NCBI GenBank assembly: GCA_009746045.1
Contig: RPFO01000670.1
Coordinates: 886,454 to 950,453, forward strand
Length of the DNA: 64,000 nucleotides
Direction: 5' to 3'
Source of the DNA: Mesostigma viride
Lineage: Eukaryota > Streptophyta > Mesostigmatophyceae > Mesostigmatales > Mesostigmataceae
Positions 32,222 to 45,090 of the stretch are shown one piece after another. The notes below the pieces were generated by a model. The model made no database searches. It had not been told where the DNA came from and was given only the letters and a program-made list of their open reading frames with translations. Position numbers and translations under genes: made by a program. Position 1 is the first letter of the stretch. Each line of letters starts with the position of its first letter.

Positions 32222-32733
32222 CACTGCACATCACAGCTTTGTGGCAACTGGCAATGCCTACCTTACATGATGGATTCTGCTAGCAATGGTCACCACTCAG
32301 GCATTCACATGCACCAAGTTTTTGCACACTGTTTGTACTAGTCATTCTTGAGTTGCCTGCAAAGATTTGAATGATGTGCCCCAGCTTGCAGAATGTTTTG
32401 GTGGTTAATGTTGTTAAAATTGTGAGTAAAAAAGCAAAAAATTGTGACAATTGCTGGCAAATGTCACCATTTTGGGCTCTGCATGATCTGAATTTTTGCT
32501 CATGACTTGTTGAGACCTTGCTTCAGGTGCTGGCATGATGGCAATAAGTTTTGGTGGCATTCTGACATTATTTGGGTTAAATATTGATTTAAAATGGCCA
32601 TTAATGACAAATGCTAGCAAAATTTTGCTAGCATTTGTCACCAACTAGGGCTCCAAATGGCGTAGAACTTTGTACAAGGTCAGAACAACTATTATTCATC
32701 ACCACTGCTAAGTTACAGCATAATCTGAGATGG
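32222..32733. other. Gene-free stretch with one perfect palindrome
   Basis: No gene. 32605-32640 is a 36-base perfect palindrome centred on AATT (arms read TGACAAATGCTAGCAAAA). A related short segment (GGCAAATGTCACC) lies at about 32455-32468. Confidence 0.7.
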
Positions 32734-32945
32734 ACATGGGTCTTATTGCACCCACAGTTTGCCGGATCGTTAGCCTGTCCTTTTAGCTAGCCGCGCCCGA
32801 TTGCAGCTGTGGCATGCCTTTGGCATGAAGGAGACTGGGGGTCTCTGCCCTTTCTCCTGTAGTGCACACACAGGGATTAAAAGCACTTCGGTGCTCCGTG
32901 ACTCCCCAACGGGAGCACGAGTTTAATTCATTAATTAATTAATAA
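32734..32945 (+). mobile_element. SINE-like element, copy A
   Basis: About 205 bases from ACATGGGTCTTATTG to the 3' hairpin (CTCCC-CAAC-GGGAG) and a TTAATTAATT tail. Copy B (45679-45899, minus) starts and ends at the same points, so both appear full length. No convincing A or B box was found. Confidence 0.75.
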
Positions 32946-33559
32946 TCTGAGATCAACTGTTGTTTCTATGCAAGTGCAAGTGGTTTAGGTGGCCAGTTTT
33001 GGCCTTGGATCTGGAGTTAACTTAAGCAGGGAGTACCATGTAAACTTAACATTTTGACCCAACTACTCCACCACTAGCCAGACACATCCCGGGGAGTGGT
33101 GGGATCCAATCCTAGGTCAATCTGACAATAAACTTGCCATGGGCCATTAATTAATTAATTAATAAGCACGTGACTGCGTCACGTGGGTGCCATGCAATAC
33201 AGAGTAAAGGAACCTTCAACCCTATATACACAGTGAAAAGGAGGGAGGGCGCCCTAGCTTCTCTCACTGCCGCAGGTGGGCAGGCCACAGAGCGCTCTCT
33301 CCACGGCATGGTGCCGGGGCGCAACACTGTGGGTGCAATACAACCAGTGCAATACCATAGGTAGGCTGACGCATAGCTTATGCTACAAATGTGAGGTGGG
33401 CTCAAGACGTCGGCCAATTAAGGCGCAAGCTGATGGCCACAAGGTGCCAGAGCTAATTGAAGGTACTATAACGCTGTGCGCTAATATCGTTTCAAGTGCT
33501 GTAATGCCTAAGGTATCCCATCATCGATTGCCCCCATCTAGACAACTAGCTGGAGTGCT
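32946..33559. other. No gene recognised
   Basis: Contains a short ATTAATTA run at 33147-33162 followed by the dyad CACGTGACTGCGTCACGTG. ORFs here are small and unsupported. Confidence 0.4.
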
Positions 33560-33836
33560 CTATCCCGGGGAAGCCCGGGGGGGCTTCCACAGTTTCTTGT
33601 TGACATAGAGGTCCCCGCCCCGCCAGTACACTTGGGGCTTCTCGGGGTTGGTCTTGTGGCGGATGTAGTCGGGCCACTGATCGCGGCGTTGCTGCTGCTG
33701 GGCTGGCGTCAGGTCGTCGTCAAGCGACCAGGAGGTGTCCACCAGCTTCTTGCGGCGAGAGAGGAACCGAACTCGGGCTGTGATGTCGCTGAAGGTGAGG
33801 ACCACTGGAGGGGGCCCAGCCTTGGCCCGTGGATGG
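33560..33836 (-). pseudogene. Remnant of a LINE ORF1-type protein C-terminus
   Basis: Minus-strand residues ARVRFLSRRKKLVDTSWSLD, DDLTPAQQQQRRDQWPDYI and VYWRGGDLYVNKKLWKPP follow the pattern (basic strand, LDDDLTxxQ, then RGxxLYV) that I know from the end of ORF1-type proteins of LINE elements. Only this tail remains; it is joined on its left to DIRS-like sequence. Confidence 0.45.
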
Positions 33837-33861
33837 GGCAGCCATAATTTATGTAAAAAAA

Positions 33862-34957
33862 AGGCCATTTCAAGGTGTTGTGAGGAATGGAGGGGGCGGG
33901 AAGCCACTTCAAGGCCTCGAAAGGGGTGGCGCTGCCAAGCCGAGCCAAGAGCGTGAAATATCGGATTTCGGAGCGGGTGCTGCCGGGAGTGTTGGAGGAC
34001 GCCAGCGACAATGGGATGGGAATCCGGTCGTGGGTCATGACGGTCAAGCCTGGAAATTGGCGGAACATGGAGAACAGGAAAATTGTCATGAACTTTGCAT
34101 TGGCCATGGACACCGGCTTCTCAAGGAGCTGGGCTCAGCAGCCGGGGAGCTTGTGGGCATGGAGTACCTAATGAGGGTGGTGGCGGCCTTGCTGCAGGTG
34201 GAGGGGCAAGGAGGGGGGGGTGGAAGGTGGCCAGCCACCTCCTGCCATTGGGGGAGGAGGCTGCACTGTCAGCCACCCCGGCTGTCAAGGCAGCTCTCCA
34301 AACTGCGATCCTCTTGGACAAGCTCAGCAAGGCTCAACAAGTAGGGAAATAGAATCCCAGCGGGACCGCTCCCTTTTCCCGCTGCCATACCCACTTAGGC
34401 CAGCGTACACCGCGTGGGGCAGGGTGAGATCGGCACGCCGGCGACAGCGTGCCACGTGCCGCCACCGCGAGTACACACTGCAATGCAAGGTAGTGCGTTG
34501 GCTTAATTGGCTGTGGGGGGGGGGGCATGCAAGACCCTCCTCCTAACCCTAGAGGGGCGTGCTCTAAGGGGAGGCAGGAGGCCCTTGCGAGGGTCAAGAG
34601 GCACTGCACCTGGCACAGTCGCCGCGTAGGGGGCGTTGCGACAGGCCAGGAGCAAGAAGGTGCTGATGCAATATACTGTATGGGAAGCAGAATAAGTATG
34701 AACAACTGCGCGGACGCGGTGAGTTTACCAAAGGCGGAGGTGGCGGGGAAGGCACGGCTGCTCGACCTGTTGGCTATGCGGCCGAGCTGGCGGGAGATAT
34801 ATGCCAGCGAAGAGAATTAACTGCATCAAGCCAGCGGTCGTGGCGAGCGCAAAGTATTGGAATGTGCCCAAGCCCAGCCGGGGATGCTCCATGCATGGAT
34901 GAATGGGGCAAGCTCATGAGCCGGGCAGCGAGCGTGGGCATGGTGGCGTTCCGGGAG
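33862..34957 (+). pseudogene. DIRS-like element remnant (gag end and start of pol)
   Basis: Plus-strand pieces SERVLPGVLEDASDNGMGIR, NRKIVMNFALAMDT and WGRVRSARRRQRATCRHREY match the better copy at 51322-54869 (ERVLPEVLEDANDNGGGIK; SRKVVMNIALAMDT; WGRVRSARRRQRATRRRRTF). Frameshifts are frequent. The match ends at VGMVAFREQ at 34957, where a hAT-like end begins. Confidence 0.8.
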
Positions 34958-35554
34958 CAGACTGTGTATAATCATACGCAATACGCTATCGTACGCGGCC
35001 CAGGTGTATAATGTACAATACGCTTCATACGGTGTATTATACGCTAATCGTACGCTAACCCCTTAAAAGTCTGTTTTTGCATGGTTTTGATGATCATTCA
35101 TCAATCTGACCAACCCAACATGTTCTCCAGCATCATAAGTTTGGCTTTATATGCCACATTATCACATGGCCTTGCCAATGTCGTCACTACCTAGAACAAC
35201 AAGCGCTGTCCCTAATGAATAGTTACTCAATAAAAGCACAACAAAACGTCAAGTTTATATTCAACTAGGGGTACTGAATAAGACATTTTGCCAGAAATAA
35301 GACACATTGCCTACTCATCGTAGGCCGGCAATTACTAATGGTTCTGCATGAAGCAAGGATACAAAAGGCTTTATGGCTGGCATGCAGGCTAACAAAGTGC
35401 ACCGGATGGCCCAGCAGTAGTGCGCCCAGAGCCGGCCATGCCGGAGGATCGAGCTGGCATGACCGGACTGCCACTCGGAGGCGTCGGTTTCTACAAGGTC
35501 AGTAAGCTTGCCTTTGGCTGCCGCCCGCGCATCAGCCTGCTTCCCGGCGTCACT
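34958..35554. mobile_element. Left part of a second hAT-type element, split by Gypsy-3
   Basis: Begins near CAGACTGTGTATAATCATAC and has the same TACGC-rich subterminal sequence as the hAT at 26679. On the minus strand 35315-35554 encodes TSDAGKQADARAAAKGKLTD and LVETDASEWQSGHAS, homologous to the first hAT's ORF. The frame runs straight into the Gypsy-3 LTR, so the rest should lie beyond the far end of Gypsy-3, outside this window. Confidence 0.75.
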
Positions 35555-36099
35555 TGTTACGCCTCGGGTTTCTACCGCCACCTCTACCTCTACCTGGCCT
35601 AACGCTACCTAGAAGTTAGTAAGGCCGCCTCTAGTTAAACCCCTAGCGAAAGACGAACGAGACGATCCAGATCTCAGTGCATTAACGTAAGTATTACTAT
35701 AATACGCCATAAGCCATTTACACAACCCGTTTACTCCAGGAATAGAGGAAGGAAACACAACTACACTGCCGTGACCCAAGCCTATATGTGTTAATTCATT
35801 TAACACACGCCGAGTGCACACACGAGGGGTAGAACGTGCATAAATGGTCACCAACGGTCCAACACACTCGGGCCGACATGGCCCTCGCCTACAGATGCAC
35901 GCTGGTCCACTACATTCTACCAAAGGATCAGGACCACTAATAAAGTACGCGACGCGGCGCCCAAAGGCACCCAATATACCACAGTACTGTTACGAGGACA
36001 ATAGTGTCCCAGTAGGAACTACACGTAAACCTAGGGACACCCGAGGCAAAAGACCTAATTTACGTCCGTAACTACAACGAATTGTTACGCGACGTAACA
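35555..36099 (-). mobile_element. Gypsy-3 3' LTR
   Basis: 545 bases with inverted ends TGTTACG / CGTAACA. A purine tract lies immediately upstream in the minus orientation. Bases TCACT at 35550-35554 are the expected position of a target duplication; the partner is outside the window. Confidence 0.8.
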
Positions 36100-36111
36100 C
36101 CTCCCCCCCCC
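36100..36111 (-). other. Gypsy-3 polypurine tract
   Basis: Minus-strand run GGGGGGGGGGAGG abuts the LTR start TGTTACG, as needed to prime plus-strand DNA synthesis. Confidence 0.75.
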
Positions 36112-36471
36112 ACAAAGGTAGGGAGCCCTCTCCCTACGCACAGGGAGGAAAACAAGGGGTAGGAAACCTAATGCACCCAGCACACACCAACACAATCAGC
36201 AGGCCATCCAAGATACAAGGCACCAACGTATTAACTCGGTCTCCACCACCACGCCGGGAGGTGTAGGGTTAGCCAGCACCAAGCCTGGTGGTAGGTTCCC
36301 CTAACTGCCTGGAACAAAGTCCTTGCCGGGGGGGAACGGCACTGGGCAGGACACACAGAGTAAACAAATCAGTACCAAGGACCAAGAACGACCAGTCAAC
36401 TGGCCAGAACGTGAGGGCGACTCTATATACCGGAGGGACAACACCCTCAGGTCGGGCCTAAGGCCCTCTAT
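36112..36471 (-). other. Gypsy-3 3' untranslated region
   Basis: Between the 3' ORF stop at 36472 and the purine tract. No gene. Confidence 0.6.
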
Positions 36472-38274
36472 CTAATGGCCATCCGTCTGGTAAGTACCAC
36501 GGGAGGCCAGCAGGACATCCAGGTACGCCTGGTAGTGAGCCACATCCTCAGCATTGTCGTGCCTATCTACAGTGAGGAAAACATCGGCCCACACGCCGTC
36601 AGGAAAAAGACCCAGGAAGGCCCAGTAATATCTATGCTGCGTAAGAACGACCTGGCCCCGGGCCCAGTCCAGGAAACCACAGGCAAAGAGGCGTAGGAAA
36701 GGCTCTACCGCGATCAGGCAGAGAGCCCGCAGGAGCAGGCGATGGTACCGGATCCGAGGGCGCATACCCGTCGGGAAAAACAGATCTACCAGGGGCTCCA
36801 CGTTGGACGGCCACAACCGGATATGCCGAATCTCACGGGAGCGCCACCGACGGGCACACTGTCGCGACCCGAACGTCTCGAGGTAGTCGCTGGCCCGGGG
36901 AGGAGGATGACCACGGGAGTCCAGACCCTGGCCCGGGATGGGCGCTGGACGACGGGCATCCCACTCTAGGATGGGCTGAAGGACCGTGCTGTACGTGGCA
37001 CCCGGCACCGCAGGAAACTCCACCGTAAGGGCATCTGAGGCCATAATGCCCAGAGGCGGAGGGTAAGCCCACTGGAACCCGCCGTAGGTGTCCAAGTCAT
37101 TGTGGCGCCTAGCCCAGCGATACAGGACGCGCCGAACCAGGATCTCACCCTGGAACACCGGATCAGCTAAAATAACCATGTCGAAAGGAGGCCGATCAGT
37201 CTCAACTGGTAGGCCACGGTCCCGCGGCGCCCGACACACCTGCTGGGAGAACCCGTAGGACATGGGCGAAATGGCAAGCTCGGCGGAGGCGCGCGGCAGG
37301 TCACACTGGCGGCAGGCGAGCGCAGACATACCGTACCCAAAGACAGGCGTGTCGCGCGACTCCGGAGTCGCATGCACCACAGAGGGGGCCCGATCCCGAT
37401 CGCCCTATGACAACTCCCGAAGGGAATCAGCAGCGCGGGTGGCGCGAGGATCAGAGCCACTGGACCGAACAACCGCAGCCGAAGACCGCGGGGCCGAAGG
37501 GGCAGGGGCCGAAGAAGGGGGAGGAACCGGCACAGACGCAGACGGCGCCGGTACAACAGGGGGCCGCGTCGGACCCGATGCCGCAGGGAGTCGCGACGGC
37601 CCCGCCTCCGCAGCTGGCGCGCCGGTCTCTGGTGGCGGCGCACCATCAGGCCACATGTTGAAAACAGGGCCCGTGGGGACAGGCAATCCGGCATACGACT
37701 GGTTACCGTCTAAGCTCCAGTCAGGCACCGGAATCCTCTGCGGAGGACCGCCCTCCCAAAGCCTGGGAAGACCGCCCGGGTCGCTGAAGAAACCCCGCGA
37801 GGGCGGCGCTGACGCGGTGGGCGGCCCGGACGCGACGGCGACGGGCGCGGCCGCAGGGACAGCGGACTCGCGCCGAGGCGCAGGTAAGTCAGTAGCAGGC
37901 GCAGAGGTAGCCGAAGGCGTAGGAGCCGCAGCAACAGAGGAAACCGCAGCCACCGAGGGCTCGCGCGGCACAGACGGACCCGTAGACGTCAAGGCGACCG
38001 AAGGGGAAGGGGGCATAGATACAGCAGACACCCCACCTGGCGTGGTTGGAGCGTGCGCCTGGGCCGCCATGAAGGCCCCGAAGGCCGCCGTCAGGGACTG
38101 GATCTGCGCCTGCATCGCAGAAACTGTCGCCGAAAGAGGATCAGGCTCACTATCAGAGCCCAAAGGGGTAGGCTCCACCGATGCGCGCCGGACCAACCTT
38201 GGTGAAGACGGGACAGGGGAAGGAGCCGACACTGAAGAGGAGGACGCCGCAGGGGAGGCCGAATACTCAGGAGT
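36472..38274 (-). pseudogene. Gypsy-3 3' ORF, C-terminal part
   Basis: Minus-strand frame open from 38274 (TPEYSASPAASSSS...) to 36472, with a single in-frame TAG at about 37405-37407. Pro/Ala/Ser-rich linkers surround a likely coiled coil (LSATVSAMQAQIQSLTAAFG, near 38090-38150). After the TAG come denser sequences, LPVETDRPPFDMVILADPVF, RVLYRWARRHNDLDTYGGF and WARGQVVLTQHRYYWAFLGL. The N-terminal half is at 60574-61098, across the 22 kb insertion; together it would be about 780 residues. No known env or capsid motif was recognised. It sits between pol and the 3' LTR, the env position of retroviruses. Confidence 0.65.
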
Positions 38275-38660
38275 GTCACTATACTTTTCGTCCGAGGGTG
38301 GTAAAAAGCATCCGAGGCGTAAATTACGAGGTGGTAATTTACTCCGCTTTTACTCTTACGGTTTACATACGAGGTCGGATCTTTCTCGTAAGCTACGAGT
38401 TAGATCCGAGGTAAGATCCGACGTCGTAAATTACGAGGTAGTAATTTACGAGGTAGTAATTTACGAGGTAGTAATTTACGAGGTAGTAATTTACGAGGTA
38501 GTAATGTACGAGGTAGTAATGTACGAGGTAGTAATGTACGAGGTAGTAATGTACGAGGTAGTAATTTACGAGGTAGTAATTTACGAGGTAGTAAGGTACG
38601 AGGTAGTAATTTGCGACGTCCTAATCTACGAGTTGGTAATTTACGATCCCGGTACTCGGT
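38275..38660 (+). repeat. Left terminal and subterminal repeats of the 22.3 kb element
   Basis: After the inverted end, a 15-base unit, TTACGAGGTAGTAAT and variants, occurs about 13 times head to tail at 38424-38640. Dense subterminal repeats bind transposase in CACTA (En/Spm) elements. Confidence 0.8.
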
Positions 38661-39365
38661 CCCCGTAGGTTACGACGTCGTATGCTTCTCGCGTACACTA
38701 CCGGTACTACAATCATGTCGCTATGTCGTTCTGAATTGCAGTACGCATGTCACTTATCAGATTTTCACTTTGATTTCACTTATCATTTCGGTCAACCTAA
38801 CCCCTAACACCCATTTACCCGGGGGAAAAAAAATGAATGGCATTTGCAGCAAGGCTCATGCAAGACAAGTTCCTATTTCATAAAAAATTTCATTATTAAA
38901 TGCAGGATTACATGTCATGCACAAAAATCCAACGCCTTCACATAAAATAGCATATCAAGTCTTCTGACGACAATATCAAGTCAATATCAAATTCGTGGCT
39001 TCTCTTCGTGGCTTGAAATACTGTTTCCATGCGGTGCTTAGGACAGCTCCGGGGATGTCGGCACCGCACAGAAGCTCCATCCGGGAGCAAGTGCGCCGGG
39101 GGAAGATGTTGTACATCCAGAGCTCGATATGTGCGGGAAGCCGTCGTGTTGGAAACCGAGGTGTCTGCACAGAATTCCGCGCGCAGGCAGCTTGTGCCTT
39201 TACGGGGGAAGACCTGCGACACAAAAACCGTGTCCGGACAATGCAATACGGAGAAATGGCAACGGCAGATGGAGTCGGCTAAGGCCGCTTGTAAGGAAAG
39301 TGATTTTTAATGCACGAATAAATGTATAATGCATGCTACATCGCCATCGCTTGGGCGGTGAAAAG
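38661..39365. other. Unassigned region of the 22.3 kb element
   Basis: A minus-strand frame at 38976-39224 (82 residues, with HIELWMYNIFPRRTCSRMEL and TAWKQYFKPRREA) looks protein-like and could be a last exon, but no family is recognised. Nothing else is clear. Confidence 0.25.
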
Positions 39366-39600
39366 ACAAGGACCAACCACATGCCCCCACCTACCCTTCG
39401 TGCATCCCGCCCTTGACGAGGCACAACCATGTGCCCCCACCTACCCTTTGTGCGTCCCTCCCTTGACAAGAAACAAGCACGTGCACCTATCTAACCTTTG
39501 TGCATCCCTTCCTTGGCAAGGAACAAGCACACCCACCCACCTACTCCACATGCATCCCTCCCTTGACAAGGAACAAGCACGATCACCCAGCTACCCACTA
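39366..39600 (+). repeat. Degenerate tandem repeat, about 57 bp period
   Basis: About four to five copies of a unit containing CCACCTACCC ... TGCATCCCTCCCTTGACAAG. Confidence 0.75.
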
Positions 39601-39829
39601 GCACGGCAGCAAGGCAGACCTTACAATGGCAAGTGATGTTTATCGGTAGAAACTGTTAGACAACTAGCAAACGAGCCAGCCGGTGAAGAGCAAGGCACGC
39701 ATGCAAGGAATTTGTCGTTGCCTATGTCTACGCTTGTGTTTGTCACTGCAGTTGAAATCTGCATTTGCATCAGCAGGCCCGATCGAACCCCATGTCGCCA
39801 CCCGCATTTCCACTTATACTTCACGGCCC

Positions 39830-40215
39830 CTTATTCTTCTCTTGTGCCTGCCTTTGCCCTAACTGTTACCCTAGCATCTGCCCTTGCCCCTATCCTTTGA
39901 TCCCCAGTGTTTGCCGTTGCCCTCATCCTTCCCTAGTGCCTGCCCTTGTCTTCATCTTTTCCCTTGTGCCTGCCCGTGCCCTTGTCCGTTCCCTTGTGCT
40001 TGACTTGTCCTAATCTCTTTCCCTTGCGCCTACCCTTGCCCTTATCCGCTTCCCTTGTGCCTGCCCCTGCCCTTGTCATTTCCCTTGAGCCTGCCCTTTT
40101 GGCAAGCACAAGTGCCTTAATCCTTTCCTTGGCCTTGTGCTTGCTCTTCCAGTTTCCCTTTCCTTTGCTCGTGCGGTTGCCTTTGCTCTTACCCGGGTGC
40201 TTGCCCTTGCCGTTT
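39830..40215 (+). repeat. Pyrimidine-rich degenerate repeat
   Basis: Repeated CCCTTGTGCCTGCCCTTGCC-like words with no strict period. ORFs on both strands are by-products. Confidence 0.7.
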
Positions 40216-40775
40216 GCAAGCTGCATTATTGTCTTAGCAAGCTAGCAAGTGCAAACTGGCACTGAGCCAGAAATGCAAGCAAAGCAGCCAGTGTAAATAA
40301 GGATGGACGGGAACAGTAGAAAGCTAGAGGTGGCTACGGTGCTAGAGCTCATGGCAACAAGGTGGTCCCATTCTTGCTGCATTGGGTGCGTTGCGTGGGT
40401 GGGATATTGCGATAGGGGGACATTCTTGCCTTGGTTGTGTTTTCACATGCACCCGGTGCTGGAATTTATGCGTGCAAGGGTGGCTGGTATCCCAACCAAC
40501 AGCCCAAGAGGAAAAAGAGTGCTTAGAAAGCAAGAATGACTTTATGTTGGTAATAGCAGTGGTGGCGGCAGCAAAAACTGTTGTTGTAGATGCAAGCTAC
40601 AACACTGCTGATGGTTTCTCACACTAATGTGGATAATGATAATGCATGCCACTTAACGGGACCATATAAACCACAACAAGAATAATCGTGAGAGCAAAAG
40701 AAAGAGGAGTACAAAACGGCCGGCTTACCTAGCTACAGCAAAAAAATTGCATGAAAAACAAGATAACTCACCTTT
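40216..40775. other. No gene recognised
   Basis: Small ORFs only; no repeat structure seen. Confidence 0.4.
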
Positions 40776-41560
40776 CATCAAGTTTCGTTTAAGTGGCCAG
40801 CCGGAGCGGCTGCTTAGGTTTTAGCGGACAAGTGTTCGAAGCGCGTCATTGGTGAATTACTTGGGAACTTGGGTTTCCCCGCGAAACTCCAACCGCACGT
40901 TCAGATTTCCAAATCTCAAGTAAAGTTCGGCGCAACTTTCTGAACGGGGGCAGTTGACGAGCAGCATTCCTCCGGACGAATGAATTGCGTTCCATACTTG
41001 CGCAAAATTTTGAAAGGTAGCTTGCGTGCAGCCCTACTAAAATTTGCGCGGACGTTCAGATTTCCAAATCTCGGGTAAATTTCGGCGGAACTTTCTGAAC
41101 GGGGGTAGTTGGCGGGCAGCGTTCCTCCAGACGAATGAAATGCGTTCCATACTAGCGCAAAATTTTGAAAGGTAGCTTGCGTGCAGCCCTACTAAAATTT
41201 GCGTGAAGTGTGGGACTGAAAATTCGTAACGGAAACTTTTTGGTAGTTGCCGTCACTTCCTTTTGTGCAAACGTGTGGGAGTGAAAATTCGTAACGGAAA
41301 CTTTTTGGTAGTTGCCGTCACTTCATTTTGCGCGAGTGTTGGGCTGAAAATTCGTAACGGAAACTTTTTGGTAGTTGGCGTCACTTCCTTTGGTTCGACT
41401 GAAAATTCGCTGAAATTCGCTGAATTCGTACCGTAGCCAAATTTTTAGTACCTCGAAGTGACGGGGCACCTAAAAATTTGCCCACAAGTACACTTGGCAG
41501 CGCGCTCACTGGGAAAAATTGTACAGCCGCTCCGGCGGGCCACTTGAACGAATTGTAATG
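40776..41560. mobile_element. 785 bp TIR element, copy 2 (inverted to copy 1)
   Basis: Reverse complement of 23203-23987 over the full length with only scattered differences, including the 37-base terminal repeats and internal tandem units. No clear target duplication is visible here. Confidence 0.9.
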
Positions 41561-41733
41561 GTCGCAGCAGTGACCATATCAGACAGCTCACAAAAACTTG
41601 TTGATCCTTGAAACTTCCTGCTTGAAGGCAGCCACCAACGGTCTGGATTTTTCACCCCAGTCCTTCTCAACAGCCAAGGGAAAGGGAAAGAGAGAGGAGG
41701 GGTGCGGGAGGGACAAGAGAGCGGGGGGTGGGA

Positions 41734-43130
<1,397 letters not shown>

Positions 43131-43740
43131 GGTGGTACACAAATACCGTACAGGTGGTACACAACTGCAGCCAGGACAACAGCCGGGCGCTGCGTACCTG
43201 CCGTGGGAAGGAGGGGGTGGTACACAAATACCGTACAGGTGGTACACAACTGCAGCCAGGACAACAGCGGTTCGCTGCGTACCTGCCGTGGGAAGGAGGG
43301 GGGTGGTACACAAATACCGTACAGGTGGTACACAACTGCAGCCAGGACAACAGCCGGGCGCTGCGTACCCGCCGTGGGAAGGATCGAGGGGGGTGGTACA
43401 CAAATACCGTACAGGTGGTACACAACTGCAGCCAGGACAACAGCCGGGCGCTGCGTACCTGCCGTGGGAAGGAGGGGGGTGGTACACAAATACCGTACAG
43501 GTGGTACACAACTGCAGCCAGGACAACAGCCGGGCGCTGCGTACCTGCCGTGGGAAGGAGGGGGTGGTACACAAATACCGTACAGGTGGTACACAACTGC
43601 AGCCAGGACAACAGCCGGGCGCTGCGTACCTGCCGTGGGAAGGAGGGGGGTGGTACACAAATACCGTACAGGTGGTACACAACTGCCGCCAGGACAACAG
43701 CGGGTCCTGCCGTGGGAAGGAGGGTGGTGATACACAACTA
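43131..43740 (+). repeat. Minisatellite, seven units of 85-90 bp
   Basis: Units start at 43131, 43216, 43302, 43392, 43478, 43563 and 43649. Each holds two GGTGGTACACAA words and a CCGTGGGAAGGAGGG end. The whole array lacks stop codons in all six frames. Confidence 0.95.
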
Positions 43741-43849
43741 CGGTATACCGGCCTAGTACAGCCCGATGTAATTCCCGAGGGCCCACCTCTTTATCCCTAC
43801 ATGTAAATACCGACGGGCATAATCAACGACCTATATTATACCAATAGCC

Positions 43850-44510
43850 GCCGCATATCAAACAGGTCGTATTCATGACGCCCGTCGAGGGCGATGACGG
43901 TGACGCCGTCACCGTCATCGCCCTCGACGGGCCAACATCTAAACTCTTCTCTTAATCAACAATCTATATTACCAATAGCCGCCGCCTATCAAACAGATCC
44001 TATTCATCACGCGCGTCAACGCCCCGTCATCGCCCCGTCATCGCCCCGTGATCGCCATGCCGAGGGCCAACCTCTTAACTCTTTATTCGGAGTAATAGTC
44101 AACGACCTATATTACCAATAGCCGCCGCATATAAAAAAGGTCGTATTCATGACGCCCGTCGAGGGCGATGACGGTGACGCCGTCACCGTCATCGCCCTCG
44201 ACGGGCCAACATCTAAACTCTTCTCTTAATCAACAAACTATATTACCAATAGCCGCCGCCTATCAAACAGATCCTATTCATCACGCGCGTCAACGCCCCG
44301 TCATCGCCCCGTCATCGCCCCGTCATCGCCCCGTCATCGCCCCGTGATCGCCATGCCGAGGGCCAACCTCATAACTCTTTATTGGGAGTAATAGTAAACG
44401 ACCTATATTAAAAATAGCTGCCGCCTATCAAACAGGTCCTTTCCATCACGCCCGTCGAGAGCGATGACGGTGACGGCCGTCACCGTCATCGCCCTGCCGG
44501 CATTGCCATA
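43850..44510 (+). repeat. 274 bp tandem array with strong palindromes
   Basis: Two full units and a third partial one. Each unit contains a perfect 25-base-arm inverted repeat around GCC (43882-43934; 44156-44208; degenerate near 44450-44500) and a short run of the 11-mer CCCCGTCATCG, about three copies in unit one and five in unit two. Confidence 0.92.
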
Positions 44511-45035
44511 CAAGAAGAAGCTCTCGATCCGAGGTATAGACTACCTCGGGTATCATCATCGTAATTGCTAGCATCGAGATCATTCATACCTACCGACGAT
44601 GGCCAGCTGCAAAAGAAAAATGTCGACCAACAGACAGGACCTATCGCCGGGAACCCTCAAGGCAATAAGGGCGAGACAGGCTTTCACCGTTAAGTAAAGT
44701 TGTCCACATCGTGCTAAGGAATTTGTGCTAATCTATGAGTACCTATATGGACACTTTGTCGCATTTTTTACATGGCAAATAAGCGATGTATGTGTCATGT
44801 AGGCTGCCATTGGTGCATGCATGCATGGGCCAGCAATGATGGTCAGAGGTACATTGTGCCTATGAGATAACCATCGATTTGTTGATCAGCAAGTGATTCA
44901 TTACGTGAGACAACAATATGTTTGGGGGCTAAGCTTCTTACATTGGTCACATGGCCCGCCATAATTGTTTTCTTATGTGTTTAAGGTTAGGGCTCTGTTC
45001 ATGACTGAACGTCATGAACGCGCTCTATTCATGAC
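44511..45035. other. No gene recognised
   Basis: Unremarkable sequence inside the 22.3 kb element. Confidence 0.4.
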
Positions 45036-45090
45036 ATTGATTAATTGATTTTAATTAGTCTCATGTCCATGTTGGGGGACCGGGATCTCT
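45036..45090 (-). mobile_element. SINE/LINE 3' end, degenerate
   Basis: Minus strand: GGTCCCCCAACATGGACATG followed by an ATTAAAATCAATTAAT tail. The CAAC loop is kept and the inner stem is mutated. Confidence 0.45.

Noticed and set aside
37262..38668. 468-residue plus-strand ORF rich in Gly/Ala/Glu
   Set aside because: Antisense of the Gypsy-3 3' ORF, continuing into the subterminal repeats of the 22.3 kb element.
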